From positions 3,830,848 through 3,894,847 of the forward strand of contig NC_067136.1 in assembly GCF_021347895.1 (NCBI RefSeq): 64,000 nucleotides of DNA, read 5' to 3'. The notes below the pieces were generated by a model. The model saw only the letters and a list, made by a program, of their open reading frames with translations. It ran no database searches and was not told the origin of the DNA. The stretch comes from Acanthochromis polyacanthus (taxonomy: Eukaryota; Chordata; Actinopteri; Pomacentridae). Each line of letters opens with the position of its first letter. Positions within the stretch are counted from its first letter, which is position 1. Below, one piece after another: positions 35,170 through 57,809 of the stretch. Made by a program: the position numbers and the translations under genes.

Positions 35170-35321
35170 TGTGAATAAACATGAGAAACATCTTTTTTAT
35201 TTCTGCATTCATCAAAGTGAGCCTTTGTTTTTTTTATAAATATCAAATTCAACTCTTTTATCATTTAGATTTTATTTTCTAAAACTTGCTTTCAAATGTC
35301 CATTTTGTATTTTTATCTAAT

Positions 35322-35871
35322 TGTTAAGGAATTGTGTGATGTGGAGAGAAGAATCAGGAGACAGACTCAGAGACTCTCTGAGACTCAGATGCTGATGCTG
35401 AGAATAAGGTTTACTGATATCAGGAGAAATGATAGAGAGTAACACAGTGATGAGAGCAGCGGCAGCATCACTTCTGAGGAGTCTCTCTGGCCTTGGCTTT
35501 ATATGGAGTTGGAGGAATGTCAAATGTAGGTTACAGTCCAAGTATAGTGACATCTTTGTTCATTAATGGACAGTAATATAGTCATGTTTTCTTTACAGCA
35601 GTTGTCTCTCACTCACATGTCTTCCTTGGCAGGCGTCTGTCTGTCTCATATTAGGAACAGAGAGTTCATAAACATGTTTACAGCCTCAATTTAGGAGAAA
35701 CAGGGTAAAGAGTGACAGCCTGTAGAGTAGTTTGGGGTGACTTGGTACCTACACTTGATTTAAGGATCTAAGGTGACTGCAGCTGGCAGAAGTAGCGGCA
35801 GATGGGATGTCATAAACTAACAGCTGTGAGGAATTTCCTGAGTCATGAGAAAGAGTCATTTTTCCTTCACA
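35322..35871 (-). mobile_element. Solo LTR downstream of gene C
   Basis: 550 bp beginning TGTGAAGG and ending CCTTAACA on the minus strand, with a TATATAAAGCC promoter-like site and an AGTAAACC poly(A)-like site in the expected order. Gene B continues uninterrupted here. No internal retroviral sequence is present, so it is a recombined single LTR. Confidence 0.6.
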
Positions 35872-36309
35872 TTTATTAAATCCATGTTCAGTTCTGTGGA
35901 AAACTCATTAGGATTGTTGTTTTATCAAAGTTGTAATGAACAGAAGATACAACAGAGAAGACCAGAAATATGTACAACATTAAAACAATCAGAACAAAAC
36001 GTCTTCTACAGGTTAAAGTCAGTTTTTAGCTTCACCTCCTTTTGCTCTTCTTCAAACTTCATGTGTCGACTGTCTTCAGGTTTTCTTCAGTAATCTTGTA
36101 TTTCATTGAATAAATCTTTTTTTTGCCACTTAACAGAGTTTTTCTTCAGACTTGAACTGTTTTTAATTTGTTTCTCTCTCTGCAGTGTCAGCTTGTTGTT
36201 CTTCTGCTTCCATCTAAAATTCATGGAAAACTGATCCTAGTTTTAATATCAGTTCACATCTGATCCCATCATTTATTATCAGTTACAGGAAATATTTACA
36301 GAAACATGG

Positions 36310-36545
36310 AGAAAACGGTCCGTGTACGTCGCCGTCATTCTATTTTCGATTTGGGGTCAAAACACCAAAAACGGATAACGGCCGTTTCCCGTTTTTCGTT
36401 TTCAAAATAAAAATCAGAAAACGGAAAACCAATCCGTTTTCCGATTTTCTTTTTTCAATAAAAACGGATATCAAAAAACAAATTAGAAGTTAAATTTCAT
36501 TTTTTGATATCCGTTTTCTAACTACACTTTTGCAAGACAAACATC
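36310..36545. repeat. Hairpin-rich block of AAACGGA/TCCGTTT motifs
   Basis: Contains an 18-bp inverted pair, AAAACGGATATCAAAAAA and its complement, about 20 bp apart, plus GGAAAACCAATCCGTTTTCC and several shorter inverse copies. No coding potential. Probably the end of a DNA element; the family is not recognised. Confidence 0.45.
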
Positions 36546-36760
36546 AGAAATGACGAGTTATGAATGTCCAAAAAATAAACAAAGCAGGTAACAAGGTAGA
36601 AAATGCAATAAAAAAATAAAAAAATAAAGAAATACAATAAATAATTGAAATATTATAACTTAAATATCAAAAACACCTGAGAAAATAGAAAAGAGAAAAC
36701 AATAATCTAAAGCTCTAAATGCAAACTTTTATTACACTGTTGGTGGTACTGATGACATCT

Positions 36761-39391
36761 TCAGAATTTCTGTCTCCTTGCTTTCTTGGAAGCAAAGTCC
36801 TCTATAGTGTCATCATATGACATCTTGCTTCCAACCTGATGGTTGATGCTGATGACTGCCAGACCACTGAGACGCTCTTGTGCCATGGAGGACCTTAGGT
36901 AAGTTTTTATCAGTTTGAGCTTGGAAAAACTCCTTTCTGCAGATGCCACTGTCACTGGCAGTGTGCAGGCTATTCTCAGTGCCACCCAAAGGTTGGGATA
37001 AAGCCCAGTCAGGCCATTTTGGTGGAGAAAGGTGAGTAATTCAAAGGCTGTCATGCTTGCTTTTGGTAAGTTTGGAAGGCTCTGGATTTCCATGGTCAGG
37101 TCTTGCCAGTCAAGGTCAGTATGCTCCCCATCAGTCAGTGTGTTCCCAGGTAGCTCACAGTGCTCTCTGAGAGACTCATCATCCATTTCAGTGAAACTCA
37201 GCAGAACCCAGAATTTATCTCTCACATCCTTAAGTGTTGTGAAACGATCTTCCAGTGACTGGATGGCAGTGTCCACAACAACATTAAAGAATGTTACCTC
37301 CATTCTCTTTGCTGCATCATTCACAGTCTCATCTGCTGCCTCATAGCTAAATTGCCTTTTTGAGCTTCGAATCCTCTTCTGCACCAGCACTGCCTCCACA
37401 TTCATCTTCTCACATGATTCTTTTGCCTTTGACAGGGCATCAGAGAATCCAGTGTCCCTGTACTTCAACAGGGATTCTTTTGTCTTGTCAATAAGATTGA
37501 CAGTGACATCAAGCTGCATGTCTTCAGATTGCAGGAGTTTACTTGCAATGTTAATGTTGGAGAGGATATCAAACCAGACCATTGTACAGATTTGAAATCT
37601 GAATGAGCCCACTTCTTCTGCCAGAGACTGGGCCTCAATTCTCCCAACAGCATCATTTGTTTGGTCTCTGAGTTCAGTCAATGCCTCTCTGACCTTGTCA
37701 GCTTGGTACCGTAAAGGCTCAATGCTGTTGATTCTGCTTTCCCATCTTGTCTCACTCCATGACTTCAGTGTAATCTGGACATGCTGCTTAAGAATGGCCC
37801 ACCTCTGAGGAGCAGCAGAGAACAAGTTGTAAAACTTCTGTACAATGCCAAAGAAGCTGATGGCATCTGTTGACTTCTTTGCTGAATCTGCAACCATTGT
37901 GTATGTGTTCCACATGGAACATAAAGAGCACGAGCATTTCTTTCCAGAAGCCTGGCTTGCACTCCTTTATTTTTTCCTTTCATGTTGGAGCCGTTATCAT
38001 ATGACTGACTCCTGCAGTCTTGAAAACTGATGCCCAGCTCCTCCAGCTTCTTCAAAATCAGTGATGACAAGCTAAGGCCAGTGGACTCCGGGGCAGGTAG
38101 GAAACCCAGAAAGTGCTCTTTAATCTCTGGAGGTGTTGTGGTGGTGACAATTCTGACAACAACTGACATTTGTTCCTGGTGACTGATGTCTGGGGTGCAG
38201 TCTAAAATGACTGAAAAATATTTTGACTGCTGTATTTCGGTCACCATAGTACTCAGTATTTTCCCACTAATACAAGCAATGAGTTCATTTTGGATCCCTT
38301 TCCCTAAGTAGGTAGTGTGATTTTCTCCAGAGCTGATGCGTCTGACATGGTCATTTAAGACTGGATCATACTTGGCAAGAAGCTCTACCTCTTTCAGAAA
38401 ATTGCCATTGTTTGGACTGTTGAGGGTATCTATTGATCCTCTCAGAGCAAGATTCCTTTCAGCCAATGACTGAATGATACTGATCAAAAGTTTGAGTACC
38501 TCTCTCCATCGATTCTGCTCTGCTTGCAAGAGAGCTATCAGTGTGTGGTCAATTGTTTTTCCTGCTTTCAGTTGACGCTCCAAATCCTTCCAGGCTATCA
38601 AATTTTTGATGTGATCAGGGCTGATTTCGTGAGATTTTAAAATTGCACTGATATTGACCCAGTCATTCTGACCCTCTGTGGCAAGCTTCGATGACTTTTT
38701 TGAATATAACTTGCAGCAAAAGCAGTAAACTGCATCACTGTGCTTTGAATATGTCAACCAGTCACGTGCAACTTTCTCACCATTGGCAAGCTTTCTGAAC
38801 ATGTGATGGTAGTGAAAGCTTCTGTTTGATGAGGATTTTGGGAATTCAAAGTCTCTATCCACCTCTGCAGGACCTCTGATAACAAAGTCGCACCTTAGTT
38901 TGTCAGATAGACTTGTTGGCCACTGAGCGGGATCAATCGGTGGTGCTGCTGGAACAGGGTTGGCAGTAATAGTGGTGGGTTGGCTTGGATCAGCAGTTGA
39001 AGTTTGAGCTGTGTGGTAAAATCAGTTGAAAAATGTTCAACTACAAAATAAAAGATTTTACAACAGAGATAAACACATTGTGGCAGCAAACAAAACTTAC
39101 CAACTGTATCACTGGAACCAGCCACAGGTAGGGATGAAGATGACGTTTGACACGCTGATGATGGGCCTGAAATGAAATAAAAACATCAACATCATTGTGG
39201 TTAGTTCTTTTCTTAGTTTTTAAATGTGTTAGAATGAACTTAATCAGTATACCAACATTGTACATAAGGTCTAATACATATTGTTTATTTAGAATTTGCA
39301 ATGTATAGTTAACTTACCAGCAACATCATCCGTTGTTGTATGCTGCTGCAGACTAGTCTCTACTGAAGCAGCAGTAGTCGCCTTCAGCTGC
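36761..39391 (-). pseudogene. ZMYM1-like hAT transposase with one frameshift
   Basis: Exons read on the minus strand: 39318-39391, 39102-39168 (approximate) and a long last exon 36761-39008. The protein has a TTF-type zinc-finger region (DKLRCDFVIRGP, YHHMFRKLANGEKVARDWL, FCCKLYSKK), a DUF4371-like core (FSVILDCTPDISHQEQMSVV, YDNGSNMKGKNKGVQARLL, VPCGTHT) and a C-terminal hAT dimerisation region (LPVTVASAERSFSKLKLIK, SGLAVISINH). A frameshift near 37885, after CGTHT, splits the frame. Resembles the zinc finger MYM-type protein 1-like transposases common in fish. Confidence 0.85.
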
Positions 39392-39861
39392 TGTGATTAA
39401 AATAAAGTCATAAATATAGTATGCATTATGTGCAGACTAGATAAAACAATATTAAAAAACACAAGTTCATATTTGAATACAAGAAAAAAACACAGTAAAG
39501 TTTCACTGCAATACTTTACAGTGGCAAGAGGAAAACTAGTTATGTTCAGGTTGCACTCAAAACTACTGAAAAAAAGGCAATGGAATATTTTTACTTACCA
39601 GTGACATCATCTCTTGTGTCAGCCTTCTTTGACGACTATCCAAGGGCACCACCGAAATACCTGAGCAATGATCCCTCTGAGAAAGAGAATATTTTGTTTT
39701 TACAGTTTGTGTGAGCAGAAAATAATGTTAAGGGTAAATCAAAGTAGTCTAAATACAATCACAATAAAAATGGTACGAAAATCTGAACCATAAATTAATT
39801 TTGCATTCATAGATATATTATTGATATTTTACTAAGTATTTTCGTTAGGTCTTACTTATAA

Positions 39862-40193
39862 TAATAATAAATAATAAACTTTATTTATATAGCACCTTTA
39901 AAAACATTAGTTTACAAAGTGCTTTGACAGCAGACAGGAACAGAACAAAGCAAAGCACAAGAAATCAAAGAACATTTAAGACAAACAAAATGGCAGAATG
40001 AAATTGAGAAGGCTCCAACACATAAATAAGTCCAGGCCCAGTCACTAAACACAGACATATGCCATATGAGCCCAGGCAATACAGGAACACTGCTACATAA
40101 AATGAGACCATGAGGACCAAATACAGTAATAAATAAGTAAATAAATAAATAAAAAGTTAAAAAGAAAACAAAAACAAAGCAATATAAAAGACA

Positions 40194-40257
<64 letters not shown>

Positions 40258-40440
40258 GAAGATAAAATAGAAGACTAAAAAGACTAAAAAGATGACATCA
40301 CATAAAAGCAGTTCTGTAAAAGTATGTTTTTAAAAGTGACTTAAAAGAAGCAGCAGACTCCGTACGCCTTATCTCCCCTGGCAGGTCACTCCAAAGTCGA
40401 GGAGCTCGGATGGCATGTATAGCGCCACTTCTAAAACTGC
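39862..40440. repeat. Dispersed repeat with internal (AT)n
   Basis: Begins (ATAAT)n followed by CTTTATTTATATAGCACCTTT and AAAGTGCTTTGACA, then a GGCAGGTCACTCCAAAGTCG segment near 40380; both are familiar non-coding fish repeat landmarks. Split by a dinucleotide AT tract at 40195-40252 (first landmark written as CTTTATTTATATAGCACC plus TTT). Confidence 0.55.
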
Positions 40441-41240
40441 ATTGATCGTCCAAAAACTCATTAGTTTCACCAATATTTCATCATGGTCTCCTGAAGCACT
40501 GTTTGGATCAGGAAAGCCTTCTGGGTGAGTATATCGTTCTACTTCATCCGATAAACAATGTGAAAGCTGCAGGAACCGAGCTTAATCTTAATGTATAATA
40601 CAAGAAAACACATCAATATAGAAGCTGTCTGTACCTAGAAATTGACTGCGCCGCTAGCTAAACAGCGCTAGCATTAGCAACAACGATTTGGTCACCGTCA
40701 GCTGAGCTGAATATATCAAGGACAACAAGTGCATTTAAAAATGAGACTCACAATCATAGTATCCACAAAACAATCACCTGATGTTTTCAAAAATGACCTT
40801 GCGTATCTCTCTTTTGTTCGTCCTCCTTCTTTTTCCTTTTTTCTGCACCTGAAGGATAAACGCGCTTCATCTTGTTTTTTTTCTGTTCTTCTTCTAAACA
40901 TCCTCCTTGATGCCAGTTTTTGATCAACCAACCAAATATTTTGACACGTCTGGGTCTGCGGCTGCCGGCCAATCAGCGACACTGAACTTACAACGCGTGT
41001 TGGGTGGTTGCCAGGTTAGTCCGAAGCAAGTAATGTTAGATGGCAGTCTGTGGGTCAGACCATCAGACACAGTCAATTCGGGGGCCCCCTAGTGGCGGCG
41101 GGGCCCTAAGCAGCCGCTTAATTCGCGTATAGGGAGAGCCGGCCCTGCATGGGCTGAAAACTTAAACTGAAACTAACAGCTAAACTCACAGCTGGATATT
41201 CCAACGGCGGGGCGCGGACGGGCCCAATGGTGGTGCACTA

Positions 41241-42070
41241 TGGGGGTATTATTGTCGCAAAACTATTTTTCAATGCGAATCGAGAGTTGTCTGTCTGTAT
41301 TTCAATTCATGTGTCTGAAGTGAGATTTGTCAATGTGTAAAAGAATTTGTCTGTGAACTGAGATTTGGCAATGCGAACCGGAATCTTCAAAAGTCGTCTG
41401 AAAATTTGTCCGTCTGTAAATAGGTTTTCAAATGTGTAAAAAAATCTGCCAATCTGTATTAAAATTTGTACAAGTAATAAGATTTGTCCATGCGTACAAA
41501 GAGTTGTCAATGCGTACAAAGACATTCGTAGTTGAAAAATTTACGTATCCCACTACACATCAGCAGAAAATACAGACAACTCACCAGTTACGAGTCGTTT
41601 GGTTTCACAATTGGCTGTTTTATTACATGTGACTTTTGATACACTTCTGCCGTGAGTAAGACTCTGATCTGAAAAACATCTGGGTTTTAGCTCCCTGAGC
41701 TCAGGCTCACAGGCTCGTCCATGCTGGCTGCCTTCCGCTCTGCTGCCCTGTACCTCGGCAATTCCCGCCGTCTGCAAGCCATCAGGCGGCGCTATGCCCC
41801 AGAGTCTTTGAGGGATCGCGACATTGTGGGGCAGGGTGTGGACAAGATGGAGCCCCGATCGCACACAGTGAGTACATGTTAATGTTTTTGCAGTTTGTAT
41901 ATTTAGGCAGGCTATTGCTGAGCCTTCTAAAAATATAATATTGCAGGTCCATGTGAACAACTTACATATGCTGAGTTTATAGGTCGCTGAGCAAACTCTT
42001 TCATGAAGACACCCTGCCAGACAACTCTCGATTTGCATTAACAAATAGTTTTGCTACAATAATACCCCCA
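41241..42070. mobile_element. 830-bp TIR element with TA target duplication
   Basis: Ends TGGGGGTATTATTG and CAATAATACCCCCA-type inverse; the inverted similarity runs about 54 bp, through CGAGAGTTGTCT and AGACAACTCTCG. TA flanks both ends (41239-41240 and 42071-42072). The left third is filled with degenerate units of about 20 bp such as TTTGTCAATGCGTACAAAG. The family is not recognised. Confidence 0.75.
41721..41867 (+). CDS. Exon-like ORF inside the 830-bp TIR element (possible captured exon)
   Basis: 49 codons from ATG to a GTGAGT donor, starting MLAAFRSAALYLGNSRRL and rich in arginine, resembling a mitochondrial presequence. GC-rich against its surroundings and preceded by a pyrimidine-poor CTCACAG. 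I do not recognise a parent gene. It may be a captured host fragment or chance. The minus-strand ORF over the same bases is probably its shadow. Confidence 0.35.
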
Positions 42071-42072
42071 TA

Positions 42073-42929
42073 CAACTGAGCCCAATCGGCCAGAGCTGAG
42101 CGCAGCACAGAGAAGGGAGGGACCATGACACAGATGAGTTCATGTCACAAAAACACATTTGCAGCTTGTTTAGAACCGCCGACTTTTACAGCAAACTGCA
42201 GCGACTCCATGAATCTGAAAGATGCTGCAGAAAAACAATTCAGATAAAAGTGGAATATTTACATTCAAAGAGTCACAAAAAGGTTTATCTACATGAAAGC
42301 AGAGAAACATGACAACTTTTTAACACCTTCTGTATCATTCAGATTCAGATTCACATTCAGAAAACTTTATTTGTCCCCAGGGGTCAATTAAAAAGGCAAG
42401 TAGAGCAGGCGGTGCAACACTGACAATATTTAGCTTAAATATGGAAATAGAAACACTCACACAATGGAAAGTCAGTTTTTTCTGTGTTTCCTTTTTTAAA
42501 CCTCCAGAAAATGATCACAATAAAATAGTTTATATGGGAGATACTTAGTCAGCAGAACTTTCCTCATAGAACTGAACACAGTCACCAGAAAATATTAGCA
42601 AAAATGTTATCAACATCTTGCCGTACCAGTTTAATCGTCCTCACTTATCATTTCAACCCGTGGCTCATTTTGGAGAAATAATTTCCAATTTTAGCACATT
42701 TGTCTGCGTCTGTTTCCAGAGCTTTCCTCTTTTAATTCTTGCTCTTTCTGTTCTCCATCCTTCAAACACCACTGACTGTGAGCACAGACGTGTTACGTCA
42801 GTTTGCATCTGCAAAAAAAGAAGAAGAAGAAGAAAAGAGCTGACAGTGGAGGTGGAGGCTGCCCAAGGACAGTGGTAGCAGCAGAATATCAACCCAGAGC
42901 CATTAGCCTCTCCGGGCCTGGTCACAGTT
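42073..42929. other. 5' flank and leader of gene D
   Basis: No gene. From about 42600 it leads into the D start exon. It contains a TTACGTCA site (CRE-like) at about 42792 and an (AAG)n tract at 42815-42835. It does not share the GACGAGGAAAC leader of A, B and C. Confidence 0.4.
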
Positions 42930-53125
<10,196 letters not shown>

Positions 53126-53417
53126 GTAAGTTAATACTGAAAGTTCAAGACTCAGATATTTGGGGTTTGTCAGGTTTTCTAAACATATTTCTGTGTATGA
53201 TCAGGGGCCTATTTCACGAAGCAGGTTTTACAAACTCCGAGTTTCTTCCGCAACTCTGAGTTGATCTACTCTGAGATAGAAAACTCTGAGTTTTCGGTTT
53301 CACAACGGCTGATATGAGTTGGGTTAATTAACTCGGAGTAGTTTGACCCGGAGTTACGCGCGTGCACTGCAAGTCTGAAAAGACAGCATCAATGGAACCC
53401 CGATTCGACGAGTCACC

Positions 53418-53600
53418 ATGGAAACGGGGAAGCGAAAGGCTGCGTTTTTGAACTGGAAGTTTTTAACGCGCTCATATGGCGAGTTTGATCACGTTTTTAG
53501 AAAGAAGTGCAACACCGCTGCTGCTGCAAAAGAGAGAGAGAGACGGCGTGGAGAACACTGCTGCCCGGATCAATGCGTAAGTTTAAATGTATTCCTTTGT
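53418..53600 (+). pseudogene. Harbinger Myb/SANT-like protein remnant
   Basis: From ATG: KRKAAFLNWKFLTRSYGEFD, then VFRKKCNTAAAAKERERR; a 1-base shift leads to ENTAARINA before a GTAAGT donor. This is the layout of the Myb-like accessory protein of animal Harbingers. Later exons (about 54470 onward, with RADLEIEILEHKLE) may be its coiled-coil end. The frameshift suggests it is dead. Confidence 0.65.
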
Positions 53601-53963
53601 AATCGTAATAATATTAGAGGGAATATCTGTCTGAATGGCAGCCTAGTAAGTTATTTCATTTAGGTGAAATCCCGACGGGGCAGCAGCTTAAGATGAAATA
53701 TAAAAACATTGTTCAAACAGGTCAGACCTCGGCATTATTTCATGGAGGTACTTCATGTTGATCATGTTTTACATTGTAAAGTAGCCTAAATATTAAGTGA
53801 CTGTTTGACTGTGCAGTTGTTTTATCCACACATAGCCTAAATGTCTGCATCCATATCATGTCCTGTTAAATAATTAAGCCTATTTAAACTAACACAGACT
53901 TCTGCTCAGCCAACAGAAAGAAAGCAGATGCCTGTAAAACAGTGGTATAAAAGGTCATGGATG

Positions 53964-53964
<1 letters not shown>

Positions 53965-54034
<70 letters not shown>
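53965..54034. repeat. (AT)n(AC)n microsatellite
   Basis: About 28 AT dinucleotides followed by ACACACAC inside the Harbinger element. Confidence 0.95.
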
Positions 54035-54035
<1 letters not shown>

Positions 54036-54593
54036 TCTTGTAATTGTAAGTAGTCAACACTCCAAAGATTTATCCAAATGGTAGTTTAAGTTTACTGAAA
54101 CATGTCACTGATCAAGGATGAAACTGTGTCTGCTGCCTTTACAGAGGGGGATCCAGAAAGGCATAAAGAGGTATGTTACTGATAGTTCTCTTCTCATTCA
54201 GATTTTGGGTGGAATATAGAGTGTGACATTTAGCCTACACATTCTCATCCTTTTTAACAGAGCATGGCTGGACAGCAGCAGGATGGTTCCTCAGCTTCCA
54301 CTGCAGTGAGATGGATGTTCAGGAAACACCAGAGCTTCAGTCTGTGGAATTCATGTGTAACTGTATAATTTAATGTCCTCTATGCATTCCCAGTTATCAA
54401 TAAAACAGATTTACAAACTGCATTTGCTGAGAAAAATACAAAAAAACAGATTAGGAGGGCAGATCTGGAAATTGAAATACTGGAGCACAAGTTAGAGGTG
54501 GTGATGGTCACAGGTGAATTATGTTAACTACTGGAACATTAACTGAACTATCTTTTATTTGTAGGGAATAAAGAAGACCAAATGAAATGTGTA

Positions 54594-55705
54594 TCATGTC
54601 TTTATTTGCTGTGGTGGTGATGATGATGACTTAAACTCTAAAGTGATTATTGCATACGGTGTCTCTGACTGCTCTGCTGTCCTGGATAGCTGCAGGTGGA
54701 TGGGCTCATCATCTGGGTCTTCAGTTTGTAGGGCAGGGTGTTGCTCTCCTCTAATAGTGGTAATATTATGAAGAACAACACATGCCACAGTAATATCACA
54801 GGCCCTCTCAGGGGTCACCCTGAGGAGACGTAGGCTCTGGAAACGGGCTTTCAGCAGGACTATGATCATCTCCACCCGGGCTCTGGTCCTGCAGTGAGTC
54901 CGGTTGAAGTTCTGTTGGGGCCCTGGTTCAGGGTCAGGGTATGAGGTCATCAGCCTGGGTTGGCATGGTAACCCCTGTCACCCAGCAGAAGGCCATCAAA
55001 CTCTCCTGTAATGTATAGTGGATACATCAGAGCATATTAAAGGAGGGAGACAAGAGAATTCTATCGTGAAAATCTTTATGCTGCTGACCACGCTGCAGTC
55101 TGTTGCTCAGGTTAGACTCTCCATAAATCCTGGAGTCATGAACAGACCCAGACCACGTGGCCTCCACATTAGAAATGATGTATGCAGCATCACATATGAT
55201 CTGGACAGTGCAGAGAATGACAGATGTTGAACTATGATGCAGTCTTTAACATTTAGAAACAGTAGTCAGTCTACCTGTAACCTACCTGCACATTTATGCT
55301 GTGAATGGACTTCCTGTTCATGATGTGAGGGAGCTGTGATGGGGATGTGTGTGCATCTATGCAGCCAATCACACTGGGAAATCCTAAAAGAAATTAAAAT
55401 GACTAATCCCAGTCTGAGGCTGCAGCACAATGTCATTAACAGAATATGATTTAAAATGAATTTAACAGATCTCTACATCATTCACCTGCAATCCCATGGA
55501 TCCTCCTTGATGCTCTGACAGGTTTATGTCCAGGAAAACCACAATGACGAGTAAAAGTTGTTTCAGAGCCAGGAAAACTTTTCTGACTGTCCTCCATACA
55601 GTTGTCTTACTGTAGTGCTCTGCATCTCCGACATCATATAAAAACTTCCATTTGCAAAGAACCGCAGCGCAACACACAATATCTGCTGGATGTGAGAGCA
55701 TGACT
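54594..55705 (-). pseudogene. HARBI1-like transposase remnant
   Basis: Minus-strand pieces: SFLYDVGDAEHYSKTTVWRT then VRKVFLALKQLLL (N-terminal part, about 55520-55660), and at the other end ALFQ-like FQSLRLLRVTPERACDITVA with VVLHNITTI (54594-54950), as in HARBI1. Stops and gaps in the middle (for example around 55240-55390) remove a continuous DDE domain. Confidence 0.75.
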
Positions 55706-57303
55706 GGTTGGTAATGTAAATGTAAGGACAGATTAGGTTGTTTATGTAGATTATGGACTTGAAGCGATTACGAAACGGTACCGCTCAAACCGATAATTGT
55801 CCGGAAATGCGAGAACATTTATGCTCGGTCTGATAACAATCTACCGACGAATATTTAATTATCTGTGCAGTAATGCTGCTCCTTTATCCACTGGATCGTT
55901 AATAAAAGCTGTTCTACGCCAAAACTCGCTCGCTTACTGACTGAATGAATGAGGAAATGAAACAGCGTGTGTGGCTGAAAGAGGGCGGAGACGGAGAGAA
56001 ACTCGAGGTTTTCTCAGATAAACCTGCTGGCGACCAGGTTAGAGTCATAGACTCTGTTACTGCGGTAACTGACCGAGAGTTGAAGTTACCCCTCTTTGTG
56101 AAACAGGCTCGAGTTACCCCGCATTCCCTGGTTAGAGTTACCTCGCTTCGTGAAATGGAAAACTCTGAGTTTCCCTCATTTCAGGGTTAACAAACTCAGA
56201 GTTTTCACTAAACCTAAGGCCCCAGAACAAAGACTGTAGGAATGAGTCAGTGCTCCAGTTTTAGGGTTTGTTTATGAGTGCAGGTCAGACAGAGTGAGAG
56301 ATTTTACAGTCAGTTAACTGTTTGATCCACATTCCAGCAGTTGTTTCTCAGGTCGGTTGTTTCTTTGTAATCCACATCATCATCTCTGTGGAGGTGGTTT
56401 CCATTGTTCTGATGAAGTTAAAGCAGAACCTGAACCACTGAAACTCCTCCTCTGCAGGAAAACTATACAAAGGCATCACAGCAGCAGCATTTTACAATCC
56501 AAAACTACTTTATAGCACCAGAAGGTTCAGTTTATACAGAATCAAAAAGGTTTTTGGTATCAGAGACCAAATATAATGAGAAACAATGGGATTGAATTCT
56601 TCAGTATGGGCATGCAGGGTTTGATCTGAGCCTTACGGATTGGACACATACATGTCCTATTTGTCAACCCTAAAACAGGTTTTTGTGAGTTTCAGAATAA
56701 CTTGTGGCTTAATTCAGATCTCCTTTAGGCAGCGTTTCTCTATTTAATTACAGATTCATGCAACCACCTGAAGTTTAAATGAACAATATTTGCCTCTTAT
56801 CCACCAACCCTCAGTAGAAGCACATTGTCTGCATGTCCACATTTTATAGTTTTAAACATTGAAATCTCTCATTTACAATATAATTCAGACTCTTTGTTGT
56901 GGCTCCAGATTGCAGTCAGTTTTAAATCATCCTTCAGAAGAATATAGAACTAGACTGGAGTCCACTGTAGCAAACTGAACTGATTGGACAGTTTAAATTG
57001 AAGGAAATTTCTGTTGTTGATCAAACCATGGTGATAAAAAGATCAGAGTAAAGGTTACAAACCATTTCTAAATAGTTCCCAGGAGCCTGGAGGCCTCAAT
57101 AACTGAAAACTACCAGGACTCTTCATGTCATTAGCTGTCCAACCAAACTGATAAAATGACAAAGTTCTGTTCAAGGTAACCAACAGTCCATTTAACAGAG
57201 TTTATCCAAGAAGCACTGAAGCTTCAACTCCAACCAAAAGGGCTTCTACAAAGTGCTGAACAAAGAGTCCAAAAAATGTTTATTGGAGAGATTTCATTTT
57301 TGA

Positions 57304-57305
<2 letters not shown>

Positions 57306-57340
<35 letters not shown>
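57306..57340. repeat. (AT)n microsatellite
   Basis: Pure AT dinucleotide run in the gene D intron-like sequence. The surrounding 56226-57600 matches the V-TM introns of B and C. Confidence 0.95.
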
Positions 57341-57809
57341 AAAACATGTTGCCACTTTGAATTCCAGAGTTATTGAGAGTATATTAATAGAAAAATGGTC
57401 ATTTTTCTTTTTAAAATAAAATCTACATTCTGATTCAACTAAAATGCATTATCAGTGATGTTTGCTCGTGACATGTCACAAATACATCTCTCATCAGCAT
57501 ATATTTCCCATTTGTTTTATTGCTTTACTGTTCATATGTTAGAAGATGCAGGATTCATCAACCAGGTAACCCAAAAATTAAGGAGAAATTTGAAGAATGA
57601 TATTTTAAATCCTCAACCTCATCAAACATAACTGAGGATGCAGATTAGTTCTTGCTTCAGGTGAACTTTGTAGTTCCTTTAAAGACTCTCATGTCACAGT
57701 CTTGCTTGTAGGTTTCTTTCAGAACATTATTAAGAATGCAGTTTTACTTTAGAGGAATGGATGTTTCAGAGACAGAGTTGTAATTAAATGTGCAAACACT
57801 GAAGGTGTT

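Larger units (their letters stand above)
36550..41147 (-). mobile_element. hAT element carrying the ZMYM1-like transposase
   Basis: The right end, read on the minus strand, starts CAGGGCCGGCTCTCCC and continues through TATACGCGAATTAAGCGGC and a GGGGCCCTAG-type stretch, which I recognise as the 5' end of this family. The left terminus was not found; it may be deleted or hidden in 36310-36550. The 5' part is interrupted by another repeat (39862-40440). Confidence 0.6.
53205..56222. mobile_element. PIF/Harbinger transposon with 3-bp CAG target duplication
   Basis: 3018 bp. Ends GGGCCTATTTCACG and GGGCCTTAGGTTTAG (inverse), flanked by CAG at 53202-53204 and 56223-56225. Genes B and C show the empty site GATCAGAACAAAG. 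The subterminal 100-150 bp at each end are full of AACTCTGAGTT and ACTCGGAG palindromes. Encodes decayed transposase and Myb-like proteins in opposite orientations, as in Harbinger. Confidence 0.92.

Noticed and set aside
40716..41092. Cluster of 61-88-codon ORFs on both strands near 40.9 kb
   Set aside because: They lie in the 5' non-coding end of the ZMYM1-like hAT and overlap in opposite frames without family similarity.
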